18,399 bases of DNA from Treponema sp. Lineage in GTDB: Bacteria; Spirochaetota; Spirochaetia; Treponematales; Breznakiellaceae. Under the pieces are notes generated by a model. That model was not told the DNA's origin, made no database searches, and saw nothing but the letters and a program-made list of their open reading frames with translations. The stretch is from positions 1 to 18,399 of the forward strand of contig JAISBK010000001.1 in assembly GCA_031266255.1 (NCBI GenBank). The letters are read 5' to 3'. This document shows positions 1 through 6,331 of this stretch, piece after piece. The position numbers and the translations under genes are program-made. Within the stretch, counting starts at the first letter, position 1; each line of letters opens with the position of its first letter.

Positions 1-6
1 CAACAT

Positions 7-25
7 CCCCCCCCCCCCCCCCCCC
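7..25. repeat. 19-nt poly-C homopolymer tract
   Basis: An uninterrupted run of 19 C residues lies about 48 bases upstream of the GTG used here as the start of the lipoprotein gene. In the frame of that gene the sequence stays open through the tract to the left window edge. The other two plus frames close at TAG codons at 34-36 and 48-50. A change in tract length could therefore switch expression if translation starts further left, or alter promoter spacing if it does not. Long homopolymers like this are known slippage (phase-variation) sites. Which mechanism applies cannot be decided because the window begins here. Confidence 0.85.
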
Positions 26-73
26 ATTGGGGGTAGTTTCGGCTTTCTAGTCCGACGTCTTGCGCGCGCAACA

Positions 74-1825
74 GTGCTCGCGTGTGTAGCGGTGCTTGCC
101 TGTGGTATCTTTCTGGCCGCGTGTACCGATCTTACCGGGCCGGAGAAAGACGCATTTTCCGGGGAACCCCTACCCCAGGGTATGGGCCAGGCCCACATAC
201 GGCTGGACCAACGGAACGCCCGTACCGTTATGCCAAGTCTTGATGGTCTCTATTTTATCCTGGACTTTACCGCGGAGGGAAAAACTGCGGTGAACACGGA
301 CCTGAAAAGCGGCCTAACCCTTACGGTGGCCCTGGAACCTGAGGACTGGACCCTGGAGGTCAAGGGCTATAGCGGCCATACCGAAAATAGCATAGGCAGC
401 CTCGTGGTACGGGGGACTAGCAGCGTTTCCATCACTGCGGGAATTTCCTCACCTGTTGCAGTGTACCTGACGCCGGACTTTAGTTCAGGCGGTACGGGAA
501 CACTGTCCTACAACGTCAGCTTCCCGAAAACCCGGGCCTTTTTGAGCGTGTACCCCCTGTCTGCTCAGGGAACCGGTCAGGAAATTGATATTTCAGAAAG
601 CGCAGTGGGGAGCATTACTGATCTTTCCGCAGGGACCTACCAGGCCTTTATAGACCTCTACGACCGCACGAACAATCAAGCCGCGGTATGGACCGGGGTG
701 GTGCATGTTTACGATGGCTCTACCACATCGTTAGCCAAAATGTTTACTCTCGCCAATTTTGTCGCCTGCCCACCGTTAGTTGGGGAAGGTGAAACCACCT
801 TGGCGGCCAAACTGGAGGCGGCACTTCTTGCTTCCCCAGGGTCCTATACCATAGTCCTTGACGGCGAGGAGGAGTTGATCGAATTCGTGCCCAAAACCCT
901 TTCTGGAGTGGACGACCAAGTAATCGCCCTTACCATCAGGGGCAACGGTAAGACGGTGCAGGTTAATGAAACCGGAACGCCCCTTTTTACCCTAGCGGCC
1001 GGCTTTACCCTGGCAATACAGGACATAACGCTCAAGGGGATGGACGGGAACAGCGCCCCCGTGGTGAAGGTGAACAACGGGGGAAACTTGGAGCTGAAGG
1101 TCGGCTCAAGCCTTACCGGGAATACCTCCAACACCTCTGGCGGTGGGGTGGTTGTCGACAACGGCGGCGCTTTGAGCATGAATGGCGGCGAGATTAGCAG
1201 TAATACGGCCTCCGGCAGCAACGGCGGCGGGGTGTATATCAACGGCGGAACCTTTACCCTGAGCGGTGGCGCAATCAGCGGGAATTCCACCCCCAACTCT
1301 GGCGGTAATGGCAACAAAGGCGGCGGCGGGGTGTATGTTACCGGCGGCGGCACGTTCACCATGACTGGCGGTGAGGTCAGCGGGAATAGGTCTGGCCACG
1401 ACGGCGGCGGGGTGTTTGCCTACGGCGCGACCTTTGAGATGAGCGGCGGCGAGGTCAGCGGCAATACCGCCAACTTCGGCGGCGGGGTGTATGTTGCTGG
1501 CGGCGGCACGTTTACCATGAACAATGGGGCAATCAGCGGCAATACCGTCGCAGACAACAGCGGCGGGGTGATGGTAAACGGTGGCACGTTTACCATGAAC
1601 GACGGGGCAATCAGCGGCAATACCGCATCCGGCAACGGCGGTGGGGTGTATGTCAGCGGTAGTGGAACCTTTACCATGAGTGGCGGCGTTATTTACGGTT
1701 CAGAGGCAGTAAACGGCAGCAAGGCAAATACCGCACCATCTGGCGGCGCGGCGATTTACAAAAACGGCGGTACTTTCCCGGATACAACTAATGATACCAT
1801 TGATAAGAGGCAGTTGACCCCATAA
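74..1825 (+). CDS. Lipoprotein with Gly-rich Pmp-like beta-helix repeats
   Basis: Predicted surface or outer-membrane lipoprotein of unknown function, probably adhesin-like. From the GTG at 74 it has a short hydrophobic signal segment and a lipobox LAAC with the lipidated cysteine at residue 17. The upstream in-frame sequence encodes a basic stretch (LVRRLARAT) that would make a normal signal-peptide n-region, and no Shine-Dalgarno sequence precedes the GTG. The true start may therefore lie left of the window, with the poly-C tract inside the coding frame. Residues about 30-235 are a beta-rich region I cannot assign. Residues about 356-545 hold seven or so imperfect repeats of 25-31 residues built on GGGVYV, GTFTMSGG and ISGNTA. 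These resemble Chlamydia polymorphic membrane protein repeats and other right-handed parallel beta-helix proteins. I see no C-terminal autotransporter barrel. Repeat recognition is firm; the role is inferred. Confidence 0.8.
   Translation: MLACVAVLACGIFLAACTDLTGPEKDAFSGEPLPQGMGQAHIRLDQRNARTVMPSLDGLYFILDFTAEGKTAVNTDLKSGLTLTVALEPEDWTLEVKGYSGHTENSIGSLVVRGTSSVSITAGISSPVAVYLTPDFSSGGTGTLSYNVSFPKTRAFLSVYPLSAQGTGQEIDISESAVGSITDLSAGTYQAFIDLYDRTNNQAAVWTGVVHVYDGSTTSLAKMFTLANFVACPPLVGEGETTLAAKLEAALLASPGSYTIVLDGEEELIEFVPKTLSGVDDQVIALTIRGNGKTVQVNETGTPLFTLAAGFTLAIQDITLKGMDGNSAPVVKVNNGGNLELKVGSSLTGNTSNTSGGGVVVDNGGALSMNGGEISSNTASGSNGGGVYINGGTFTLSGGAISGNSTPNSGGNGNKGGGGVYVTGGGTFTMTGGEVSGNRSGHDGGGVFAYGATFEMSGGEVSGNTANFGGGVYVAGGGTFTMNNGAISGNTVADNSGGVMVNGGTFTMNDGAISGNTASGNGGGVYVSGSGTFTMSGGVIYGSEAVNGSKANTAPSGGAAIYKNGGTFPDTTNDTIDKRQLTP
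1139..1700 (+). repeat. Tandem imperfect coding repeats (beta-helix rungs)
   Basis: Seven to eight degenerate units of about 75-93 bp encode the pattern GGGVYV-x(2-4)-GTFTMSGG-x-ISGNTA. Units differ mostly at the linkers (for example SGSN, PNSGGNGNKG, SGHD). Several share near-identical DNA such as ggcggcggggtgtatgt and atcagcggcaatacc, so recombination between units could change repeat number. The opposite strand shows long proline-rich open frames here, which are a by-product of the Gly-rich codons. Confidence 0.85.
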
Positions 1826-1870
1826 CCAGGGCAGGCCAGATTCAAGGAGCGCGCCCTCAGATATGAGCCA

Positions 1871-1890
1871 TTCCCGTACCGTTACGGGAA
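1871..1890. terminator. Hairpin downstream of the repeat lipoprotein
   Basis: TTCCCGTA and TACGGGAA form a perfect 8-bp stem around the loop CCGT, 45 bases after the lipoprotein stop codon. No T-tract follows, so it is a weak candidate terminator or an mRNA 3'-end stabiliser, not a standard intrinsic terminator. Confidence 0.35.
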
Positions 1891-1979
1891 GCTCGTATAT
1901 TGCCCAACAGCATAAACGTAAGCCTCACGATCCTTTCCAATAAGATTAAGAATTGAGTATCCTTGAAAAAGGAGGGAAT

Positions 1980-2834
1980 ATGATACGATTTGACGAAACC
2001 GATGACCTCATTGATATTTGTCTGGATAACGTGTTCAAGGCCGTATTCACCCGGAATACCCCGGCTTCCCAGGGTGCCCTTTCAAGGCTCATTTCCGCCC
2101 TGATTGGTCGGGATATTTCCGTAACCGCCATAAGCGCCAATGAGCCACCCATAGACAACCTTCGGGACCGGCAAATCCGATTTGACATCGCCTGTAAAGC
2201 TGAAAATGGCGAACCGGTCAATGTCGAGATGAGCCTTAATCCCGACCCGTATGAGCCGGTTCGGCTTGAGTTTCATGCAGGGAAACTGTTCACCGGACAG
2301 GACATTCGGGGGTTTGACAAGTCCTATGACGATCTGAAATATGCGTATCAAATAGCGATATTGGCAAAGGAACGGTTTTTCCCGGATGAGACCGCATTTC
2401 ATACGTTTGAATACTATGATCCGGCCCATAGGGTATCGCTTAACGGGAGGAGCCGGATTACCACGGTGGAGCTTTCCAAACTGGACCGGGTAGTGGAAAA
2501 ACCCATAGGGGACATGAATGCCCAGGAGCATTGGGCAATATTTTTCCGCTATTTGCCCGACAAGGGGAAACGGGGAAAGATAAACGAGCTAATGGCGTAT
2601 GAGGAGGGAATAGCGATGGCGAGCGAGGTATTACTGAGCATCAGCAAAGACGAGGTAGAGCGAGCGCGGCTTATGAGCGAGTACAAGTATGCGGTAGACA
2701 CCCAGAGCAAGGTTGTACACGCCAAACGGGAAGTGAAGTTGGAAATAGCCCGGAATCTAAAGGCCCTAGGCGCACCCATAGAACAAATAGCCCTGGCGAC
2801 CGGGCTTACCGAGCAGCAAATCAACGAGCTATAA
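1980..2834 (+). CDS. Rpn-family PD-(D/E)XK nuclease / putative transposase
   Basis: Member of the Rpn (recombination-promoting nuclease, PD-(D/E)XK transposase-like) family, a group of mobile-element-associated DNA endonucleases that is abundant in treponemes. The ATG at 1980 is chosen because AAGGAGGG lies 3 bases before it; an in-frame TTG at 1953 lacks a ribosome site. The 284-residue product has the family layout: an N-terminal D-x-x-F-K-x-V-F motif, then RFDIA (candidate catalytic Asp), then VNVEM (candidate Glu). The residue two after that Glu is Ser, where many relatives have Gln (E-x-Q), so activity is uncertain. The C-terminal tail (EIARNLKALGAPIEQIALATGL) is the usual helical, HTH-like end of the family. 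It stands alone with no terminal inverted repeats seen. The stop codon lies in a partial internal duplication, described separately. Confidence 0.85.
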   Translation: MIRFDETDDLIDICLDNVFKAVFTRNTPASQGALSRLISALIGRDISVTAISANEPPIDNLRDRQIRFDIACKAENGEPVNVEMSLNPDPYEPVRLEFHAGKLFTGQDIRGFDKSYDDLKYAYQIAILAKERFFPDETAFHTFEYYDPAHRVSLNGRSRITTVELSKLDRVVEKPIGDMNAQEHWAIFFRYLPDKGKRGKINELMAYEEGIAMASEVLLSISKDEVERARLMSEYKYAVDTQSKVVHAKREVKLEIARNLKALGAPIEQIALATGLTEQQINEL

Positions 2835-2857
2835 AGGGAATAGCGATGGCGAGCGAG
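2583..2857. repeat. Partial 240-bp-period duplication across the Rpn stop codon
   Basis: The segment 2583-2627 recurs at 2823-2857 with one internal difference. Both copies start with AACGAGCTA and end with the same 23 bases (2605-2627 and 2835-2857). Between these blocks, 13 bases in the first copy are replaced by TAA in the second. That TAA is the gene's stop codon. The second copy continues as an untranslated remnant in another frame (IAMASE followed by TPGMI and a stop). Confidence 0.85.
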
Positions 2858-2896
2858 ACCCCAGGAATGATTTAAGGAACACCGGCCCAGGGCGTG

Positions 2897-2925
2897 TTCC
2901 CACAATCGGTATACCGGGATACAAT
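2897..2925 (+). promoter_or_regulatory. Candidate sigma-70 promoter of the pyr operon with a 10-bp palindrome
   Basis: TTCCCA (2897-2902) and TACAAT (2920-2925) are 17 bases apart. The spacer holds the perfect palindrome CGGTATACCG (2907-2916), a possible operator. The predicted start of transcription, about 2932, is 2-3 bases before the ATG at 2934, which has no clear Shine-Dalgarno sequence. The -35 match is only 4 of 6. Confidence 0.45.
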
Positions 2926-2933
2926 CAAGTATT

Positions 2934-3836
2934 ATGTATGTTATGGATAAACTCTATGAAACCGTGGCCTGTAAAGGTCCTGTCTGTGTGGGCCTTGATA
3001 CCGCGGCTGCGTACATCCCCCCGAAAGAACGGCGAAACGGGATATCTGATGCTGAAGCAGTGACGGCTTATAACCGGGCCGTGGTAGATTACACGATAGA
3101 TATTGCCGGGTGTTACAAGATTCAAATCGCCTATTATGAGGCTTTGGGACGGGCCGGACTGGATGCTTATGCAAAGACCCTGCGGTACATCCGGGAGCAA
3201 GGAAGCCTGGTCATCGCTGATATTAAACGAGGAGACATAGCAGATACCGCGGCACAGTACGCCAAGGCCCATTTTGAAGGAGACTTTGAAGCGGATTTTG
3301 TTACCCTCTCTCCCTATATGGGGATGGATTCCCTTGAGCCGTGGCTTTCCTATGCGGACCAGAAGGGGAAAGGGGCTTTTGTGCTCATGCGAACCTCTAA
3401 CCAGGGTATGCGGGATTTTGAATACCAGGAACTGAAAGACGGAAGCCGCTTGTACGATGCGGTAGGGGATAAACTAGCAGAATTAGCCGCTTCCCGTTTG
3501 GGCACCTATGGCTACGGAGCCTTTGGAGCCGTGATGGGCTGTACCGAACCAGAAGAAGCGGCGTCCATTCGGGCAAACCGGAACAATCTCTTCTTCCTCA
3601 TTCCGGGGTATGGGGCGCAAGGGGGGAGTGTAGCAGTTGCAGCCCTGCTGTTTCGAGAAGCGAACGGCGGGGTGGTGAATGCCTCTCGTTCAATTCTCAA
3701 GGCATGGACTCAGACTGAAGAGGTGGATTTGGAAAGGGTAGATATGGCTGCTGCCGCGGTAGCAGCCCGGAACGAAGTATTGCGGATGCGGGACATCCTC
3801 GGTGCAGCCATTCATGGCAAGGCGGGAATTGCTTGA
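2934..3836 (+). CDS. pyrF: Orotidine 5'-phosphate decarboxylase, type 2
   Basis: Cytoplasmic enzyme that decarboxylates OMP to UMP, the last step of de novo pyrimidine synthesis. The 300-residue product is the length expected of the type 2 (long) PyrF subfamily and carries the catalytic motif D-x-K-R-G-D as DIKRGD (Asp96, Lys98, Asp101). It also has SPYMGMDSLEPW, MRTSNQG, PGYGAQGG (phosphate-binding region) and VNASRSI. Two starts are possible, ATG at 2934 or ATG at 2943 (MDKLYETV); neither has a convincing ribosome site. It is the first gene of a pyrF-pyrK-pyrD operon and its TGA overlaps the TTG start of pyrK by four bases, so the two are translationally coupled. Confidence 0.93.
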   Translation: MYVMDKLYETVACKGPVCVGLDTAAAYIPPKERRNGISDAEAVTAYNRAVVDYTIDIAGCYKIQIAYYEALGRAGLDAYAKTLRYIREQGSLVIADIKRGDIADTAAQYAKAHFEGDFEADFVTLSPYMGMDSLEPWLSYADQKGKGAFVLMRTSNQGMRDFEYQELKDGSRLYDAVGDKLAELAASRLGTYGYGAFGAVMGCTEPEEAASIRANRNNLFFLIPGYGAQGGSVAVAALLFREANGGVVNASRSILKAWTQTEEVDLERVDMAAAAVAARNEVLRMRDILGAAIHGKAGIA

Positions 3837-4618
3837 TTGCCCCGGGACCTTTAAAACAGAGCCTCCTCTGTAGGCTCAATCGGTATCAGGAGCTTAATGC
3901 CCAGGTATTTCAGCTTGAGTTTAGGTGGGCAGGACCGAGTCCCCGGGCAGGGCAGTTTTTTATGCTCAAACCCCAGCGTTCCTCGGTGTTTTTAGGCCGG
4001 CCCCTCAGTGTTGCAAGCTGGGAAGCCCCCAATCACGGGCGTAGCGGCTTAGTGCGTTTCTCCATTACCAAACGGGGCAAGGGGACCAGGGAACTGGCTA
4101 CGCTCCAGTGCGGTGAACCTGTGGAGTTGACCGGTCCGCTGGGTAATTACTGGGGGGCCTTAGACCCAGAAACCCTTCAAGGCCCCATTGCGCTCGTGGG
4201 AGGAGGTATCGGGGTGGCCCCTTGTGCTGCCTTTGCCGAGGAACTTCCCCCAGGAACCTTTGACTTCTATGGGGGTTTCAAGTCTCTTTCCTTTGGTTTG
4301 GAACAGATTCCCCCAGGATCCTGTATCATCGCTACCGAAGATGGCAGTGAAGGCCGTCATGGCCGGATTTTGGATTTCCTGGAACCGGTCCACTATCGGC
4401 GGGTGTGCGCATGTGGTCCTGAACCCATGCTCAAGGCGGTGGCCGGTTTGTGTAAAACCGCAGGAGTTCCTTGTTTTATCAGCATGGAACGGCAGATGGC
4501 CTGTGGGGTGGGGGCCTGTTTGGGTTGCACAGTCAGAACCGTCCAGGGAAATCGGCGTTGCTGTGTTGATGGTCCCATTTTCAGGGCAGAGGAGGTCCTC
4601 TTTGATGGATGCCCATGA
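3833..4618 (+). CDS. pyrK: Dihydroorotate dehydrogenase electron-transfer subunit
   Basis: Iron-sulfur flavoprotein that passes electrons from dihydroorotate dehydrogenase type 1B to NAD+. Domains in order: an FR-type FAD-binding barrel (residues about 10-105) with AGQFFML and the RPLS flavin motif near residues 56-59; an NAD-binding domain with the loop LVGGGIGVAP (residues 121-130); and a C-terminal [2Fe-2S] site with Cys224, Cys229, Cys232 and probably Cys244 of the CVDGP motif. The TTG start at 3833 overlaps the pyrF stop as TTGA and follows a GGCGGGA ribosome site. Its 3' end overlaps pyrD by 14 bases. The adjacent type 1B PyrD supports the assignment; related ferredoxin reductase-like subunits share the fold. 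Confidence 0.92.
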   Translation: MIAPGPLKQSLLCRLNRYQELNAQVFQLEFRWAGPSPRAGQFFMLKPQRSSVFLGRPLSVASWEAPNHGRSGLVRFSITKRGKGTRELATLQCGEPVELTGPLGNYWGALDPETLQGPIALVGGGIGVAPCAAFAEELPPGTFDFYGGFKSLSFGLEQIPPGSCIIATEDGSEGRHGRILDFLEPVHYRRVCACGPEPMLKAVAGLCKTAGVPCFISMERQMACGVGACLGCTVRTVQGNRRCCVDGPIFRAEEVLFDGCP

Positions 4619-5588
4619 AACGTTTCCTTATGGAGACATCCCGGACCTCTCAGTGCGTATCGCGGGAATCCGGTTTAGGAATCCGGTCATCGCTGCTTCA
4701 GGAACCTTTGGGTATGGCCGGGAATATCAGGGTCTGTTGAATATGGCCTCTCTTGGAGGGATCTGTACCAAGGGTCTTACTCTGCACCCACGGCAGGGAA
4801 ATACCGGCCTTCGGATCTATGAAACTCCTGCAGGGCTTTTGAATTCCATTGGGCTTGAAAATCCGGGAATCCTTGAGTTTATTGAACGGGAACTTCCCGC
4901 GCTTCGGGAACTTGGACCGGTGGTAATTGCCAATCTTTCTGGTTCAACCGTGGAGGAATACATAGAAGGTGCCCGGCTGCTTGCGGGGTCACCAGTGGAT
5001 ATGATCGAACTCAATATTTCTTGCCCAAATGTCAAGGCAGGAGGTATGGCTTTTGGCCTTGAGCCAAGACCTGCGGCATCGGTGGTGCAGGCCGTGCGGA
5101 AGGTCTGTGATAAGCCGCTCATGGTAAAACTTTCCCCTAATGCTCCGGATCTCCGAGCAGTAGCCAGGGCCTGTGTTGCGGCCGGGGCTGATGCCCTTTC
5201 TTTGGTGAATACGTTTCAGGCTATGGCCATTGATATTTATAAAAGGAAGCCGGTTTTTCAGTATATCAGCGCGGGCCTTTCAGGTCCGGGGATAAGGCCC
5301 TTGGCGCTTCGAATGGTGTGGGATCTCTGGGAAGCGGTAAAGGTTCCGCTAGTTGGACTAGGAGGTATCGCGGCTGCAGAAGATGCCTTGGAATTTCTCA
5401 TGGCCGGGGCTGCGGCGGTTCAGGTAGGTTCCGCGACCTTTGCCCATCCACCGCTTATGGTTGAAATCATTCAGGGTATTGCCGGGTATATGCAGCACTA
5501 CAAAATAACGAAAATAGAAGATTTGTCTATTCGGGGAACAAGCTCCTTCACGGTCCACCACGAGAAACAAAAAACCCGATTATACTAA
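4605..5588 (+). CDS. pyrD: Dihydroorotate dehydrogenase, type 1B catalytic subunit
   Basis: FMN enzyme that oxidises dihydroorotate to orotate and, with PyrK, uses NAD+. The 327-residue TIM-barrel protein has ASGTFGYG near the N-terminus, NSIGLENPG, and the active-site loop NISCPN with catalytic base Cys140, which marks class 1 enzymes (class 2 uses Ser). VKLSPN and the phosphate-binding GLGGI and VQVGSA follow. The ATG at 4605 is chosen because GAGGAGGT (4589-4596) lies 8 bases upstream; the open frame continues left inside pyrK but that part is out-of-frame pyrK sequence. The last codons and TAA lie within the downstream terminator hairpin. Confidence 0.94.
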   Translation: MDAHETFPYGDIPDLSVRIAGIRFRNPVIAASGTFGYGREYQGLLNMASLGGICTKGLTLHPRQGNTGLRIYETPAGLLNSIGLENPGILEFIERELPALRELGPVVIANLSGSTVEEYIEGARLLAGSPVDMIELNISCPNVKAGGMAFGLEPRPAASVVQAVRKVCDKPLMVKLSPNAPDLRAVARACVAAGADALSLVNTFQAMAIDIYKRKPVFQYISAGLSGPGIRPLALRMVWDLWEAVKVPLVGLGGIAAAEDALEFLMAGAAAVQVGSATFAHPPLMVEIIQGIAGYMQHYKITKIEDLSIRGTSSFTVHHEKQKTRLY

Positions 5589-5598
5589 CCGGGTTTTT
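5570..5598. terminator. Bidirectional terminator between pyrD and groES
   Basis: AAAAACCCG (5570-5578) pairs with CGGGTTTTT (5590-5598) in a 9-bp stem with an 11-base loop. The T-run serves the plus strand (pyrD) and the A-run gives a U-tract to minus-strand transcripts from groES. The pyrD stop codon is inside the loop. Confidence 0.75.
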
Positions 5599-5677
5599 GG
5601 TCTGGAAAACCGCTGTTTTCAAAGTTTGCTCTTTCAGAACTAACGTTTTGAAAGAGCTTCGGCGTATAGAGAAATCG

Positions 5678-5944
5678 CTACTCAATCACTGCGATAATAT
5701 CCGACATCTTAAGAATAAGATGCTCTACCCCGTCGATTTTTATTTGGGTCCCGGCGTACTTATCATACATCACCCTTTGACCCGCTTTTACCTTGATCAC
5801 TTCACTGTCATCGCCAATTTCCACTACGAGACCGGTCTGAGTTTTTTCTTGGGCGGTATCGGGAATAATGATCCCGCCAGCGGTTTTTGCTTCGTTTTTT
5901 TCAAGTTTCACCATTACCCGATCTGCTAAGGGCTTTACTTTCAT
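5678..5944 (-). CDS. groS: Co-chaperonin GroES
   Basis: 10-kDa lid of the GroEL folding chamber; seven copies cap GroEL and release substrate in an ATP-dependent cycle. The 88-residue product begins MKVKPLADRV and has the mobile-loop segment KTAGGIIIPD, followed by the GIVVxIG-type strand (here GLVVEIGDD) and a C-terminal strand MSDIIAVIE. It is slightly shorter than the common 94-97 residues but has all core strands. GGAGG precedes the ATG by 6 bases on the minus strand. No groEL lies beside it, so chaperonin expression must be coordinated from separate loci. A strong sigma-70-type promoter precedes it and no CIRCE (HrcA) inverted repeat is visible. Confidence 0.95.
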   Translation of the reverse strand: MKVKPLADRVMVKLEKNEAKTAGGIIIPDTAQEKTQTGLVVEIGDDSEVIKVKAGQRVMYDKYAGTQIKIDGVEHLILKMSDIIAVIE

Positions 5945-5994
5945 AAGTTTCCTCCATTATCTTAATAATAATTGTTGAATATTTGGATACCTAG

Positions 5995-6023
5995 AATATA
6001 CGCAGATTCCTTCCAAAGGTCAA
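5995..6023 (-). promoter_or_regulatory. Sigma-70 promoter of groES
   Basis: On the minus strand TTGACC (6018-6023) and TATATT (5995-6000) are separated by 17 bases. Transcription would start near 5988, giving a leader of about 44 bases that includes the GGAGG ribosome site at 5951-5955. Confidence 0.65.
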
Positions 6024-6208
6024 GAATTATTGAGATGCTATCTATAGTATGCTTCGCTTCGAATCAAAGAGAGGGTCAATTTGACACACTTTTCAATGAA
6101 TTTAGAAAAAAAGGGTCATTATGGAACGATTATTGCCTAGAAACTAGTACAACACACCCCTTTATCGGAAAAACCAGGCTAAACGTTTCCCTTAAAGCTG
6201 CTTTTATG

Positions 6209-6241
6209 AGGTATTATACCTTAAGGTACTGGATAATACCT
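6209..6241. promoter_or_regulatory. Nested dyad upstream of the sigma-factor gene, candidate activator site
   Basis: AGGTATTAT (6209-6217) is repeated inverted as ATAATACCT (6233-6241), and the palindrome ACCTTAAGGT (6218-6227) lies between. Its centre is about 80 bases upstream of the start predicted from the downstream sigma-54 element, within the usual range for enhancer-binding proteins. Nothing else recognisable was found in the AT-rich stretch 6024-6208 apart from a short GTCAA-T-TTGAC dyad at 6074-6084. Confidence 0.4.
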
Positions 6242-6276
6242 TGATCTTATTGCATATAATCGAAATTTTTGATAAC

Positions 6277-6293
6277 TTGGCATAGTTTTTGCA
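6277..6293 (+). promoter_or_regulatory. Sigma-54 (-24/-12) promoter element
   Basis: TTGGCATAGTTTTTGCA matches the sigma-54 consensus YTGGCACGN4TTGCW at all but two defined positions. The invariant GG (6279-6280) and GC (6291-6292) are exactly 12 bases apart, as required. The predicted start is near 6304, 28 bases before the sigma-factor ATG. A competing sigma-70 reading (TTGATA at 6269-6274, CATATT at 6292-6297) is weaker. Confidence 0.6.
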
Positions 6294-6331
6294 TATTTAT
6301 ATGTATGTTCACGCTACGAGGAGGTACAACA

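Noticed and set aside
844..1677. Long proline-rich open frames on the minus strand opposite the lipoprotein
   Set aside because: They mirror the Gly-rich repeats (GGC/GGN read in reverse gives Pro/Ala), lack ribosome sites and have no family features.
4188..4604. Upstream extension of pyrD by 139 codons
   Set aside because: This is the +1 frame of pyrK; the GAGGAGGT site and the family N-terminus place the start at 4605.
5972..6244. Plus-strand open frame of 90 codons between groES and the sigma-factor gene
   Set aside because: No ribosome site, no recognisable composition or motif, and it overlaps the groES promoter.
5945..6331. CIRCE heat-shock operator near groES
   Set aside because: No TTAGCACTC-N9-GAGTGCTAA or close variant is present on either strand.
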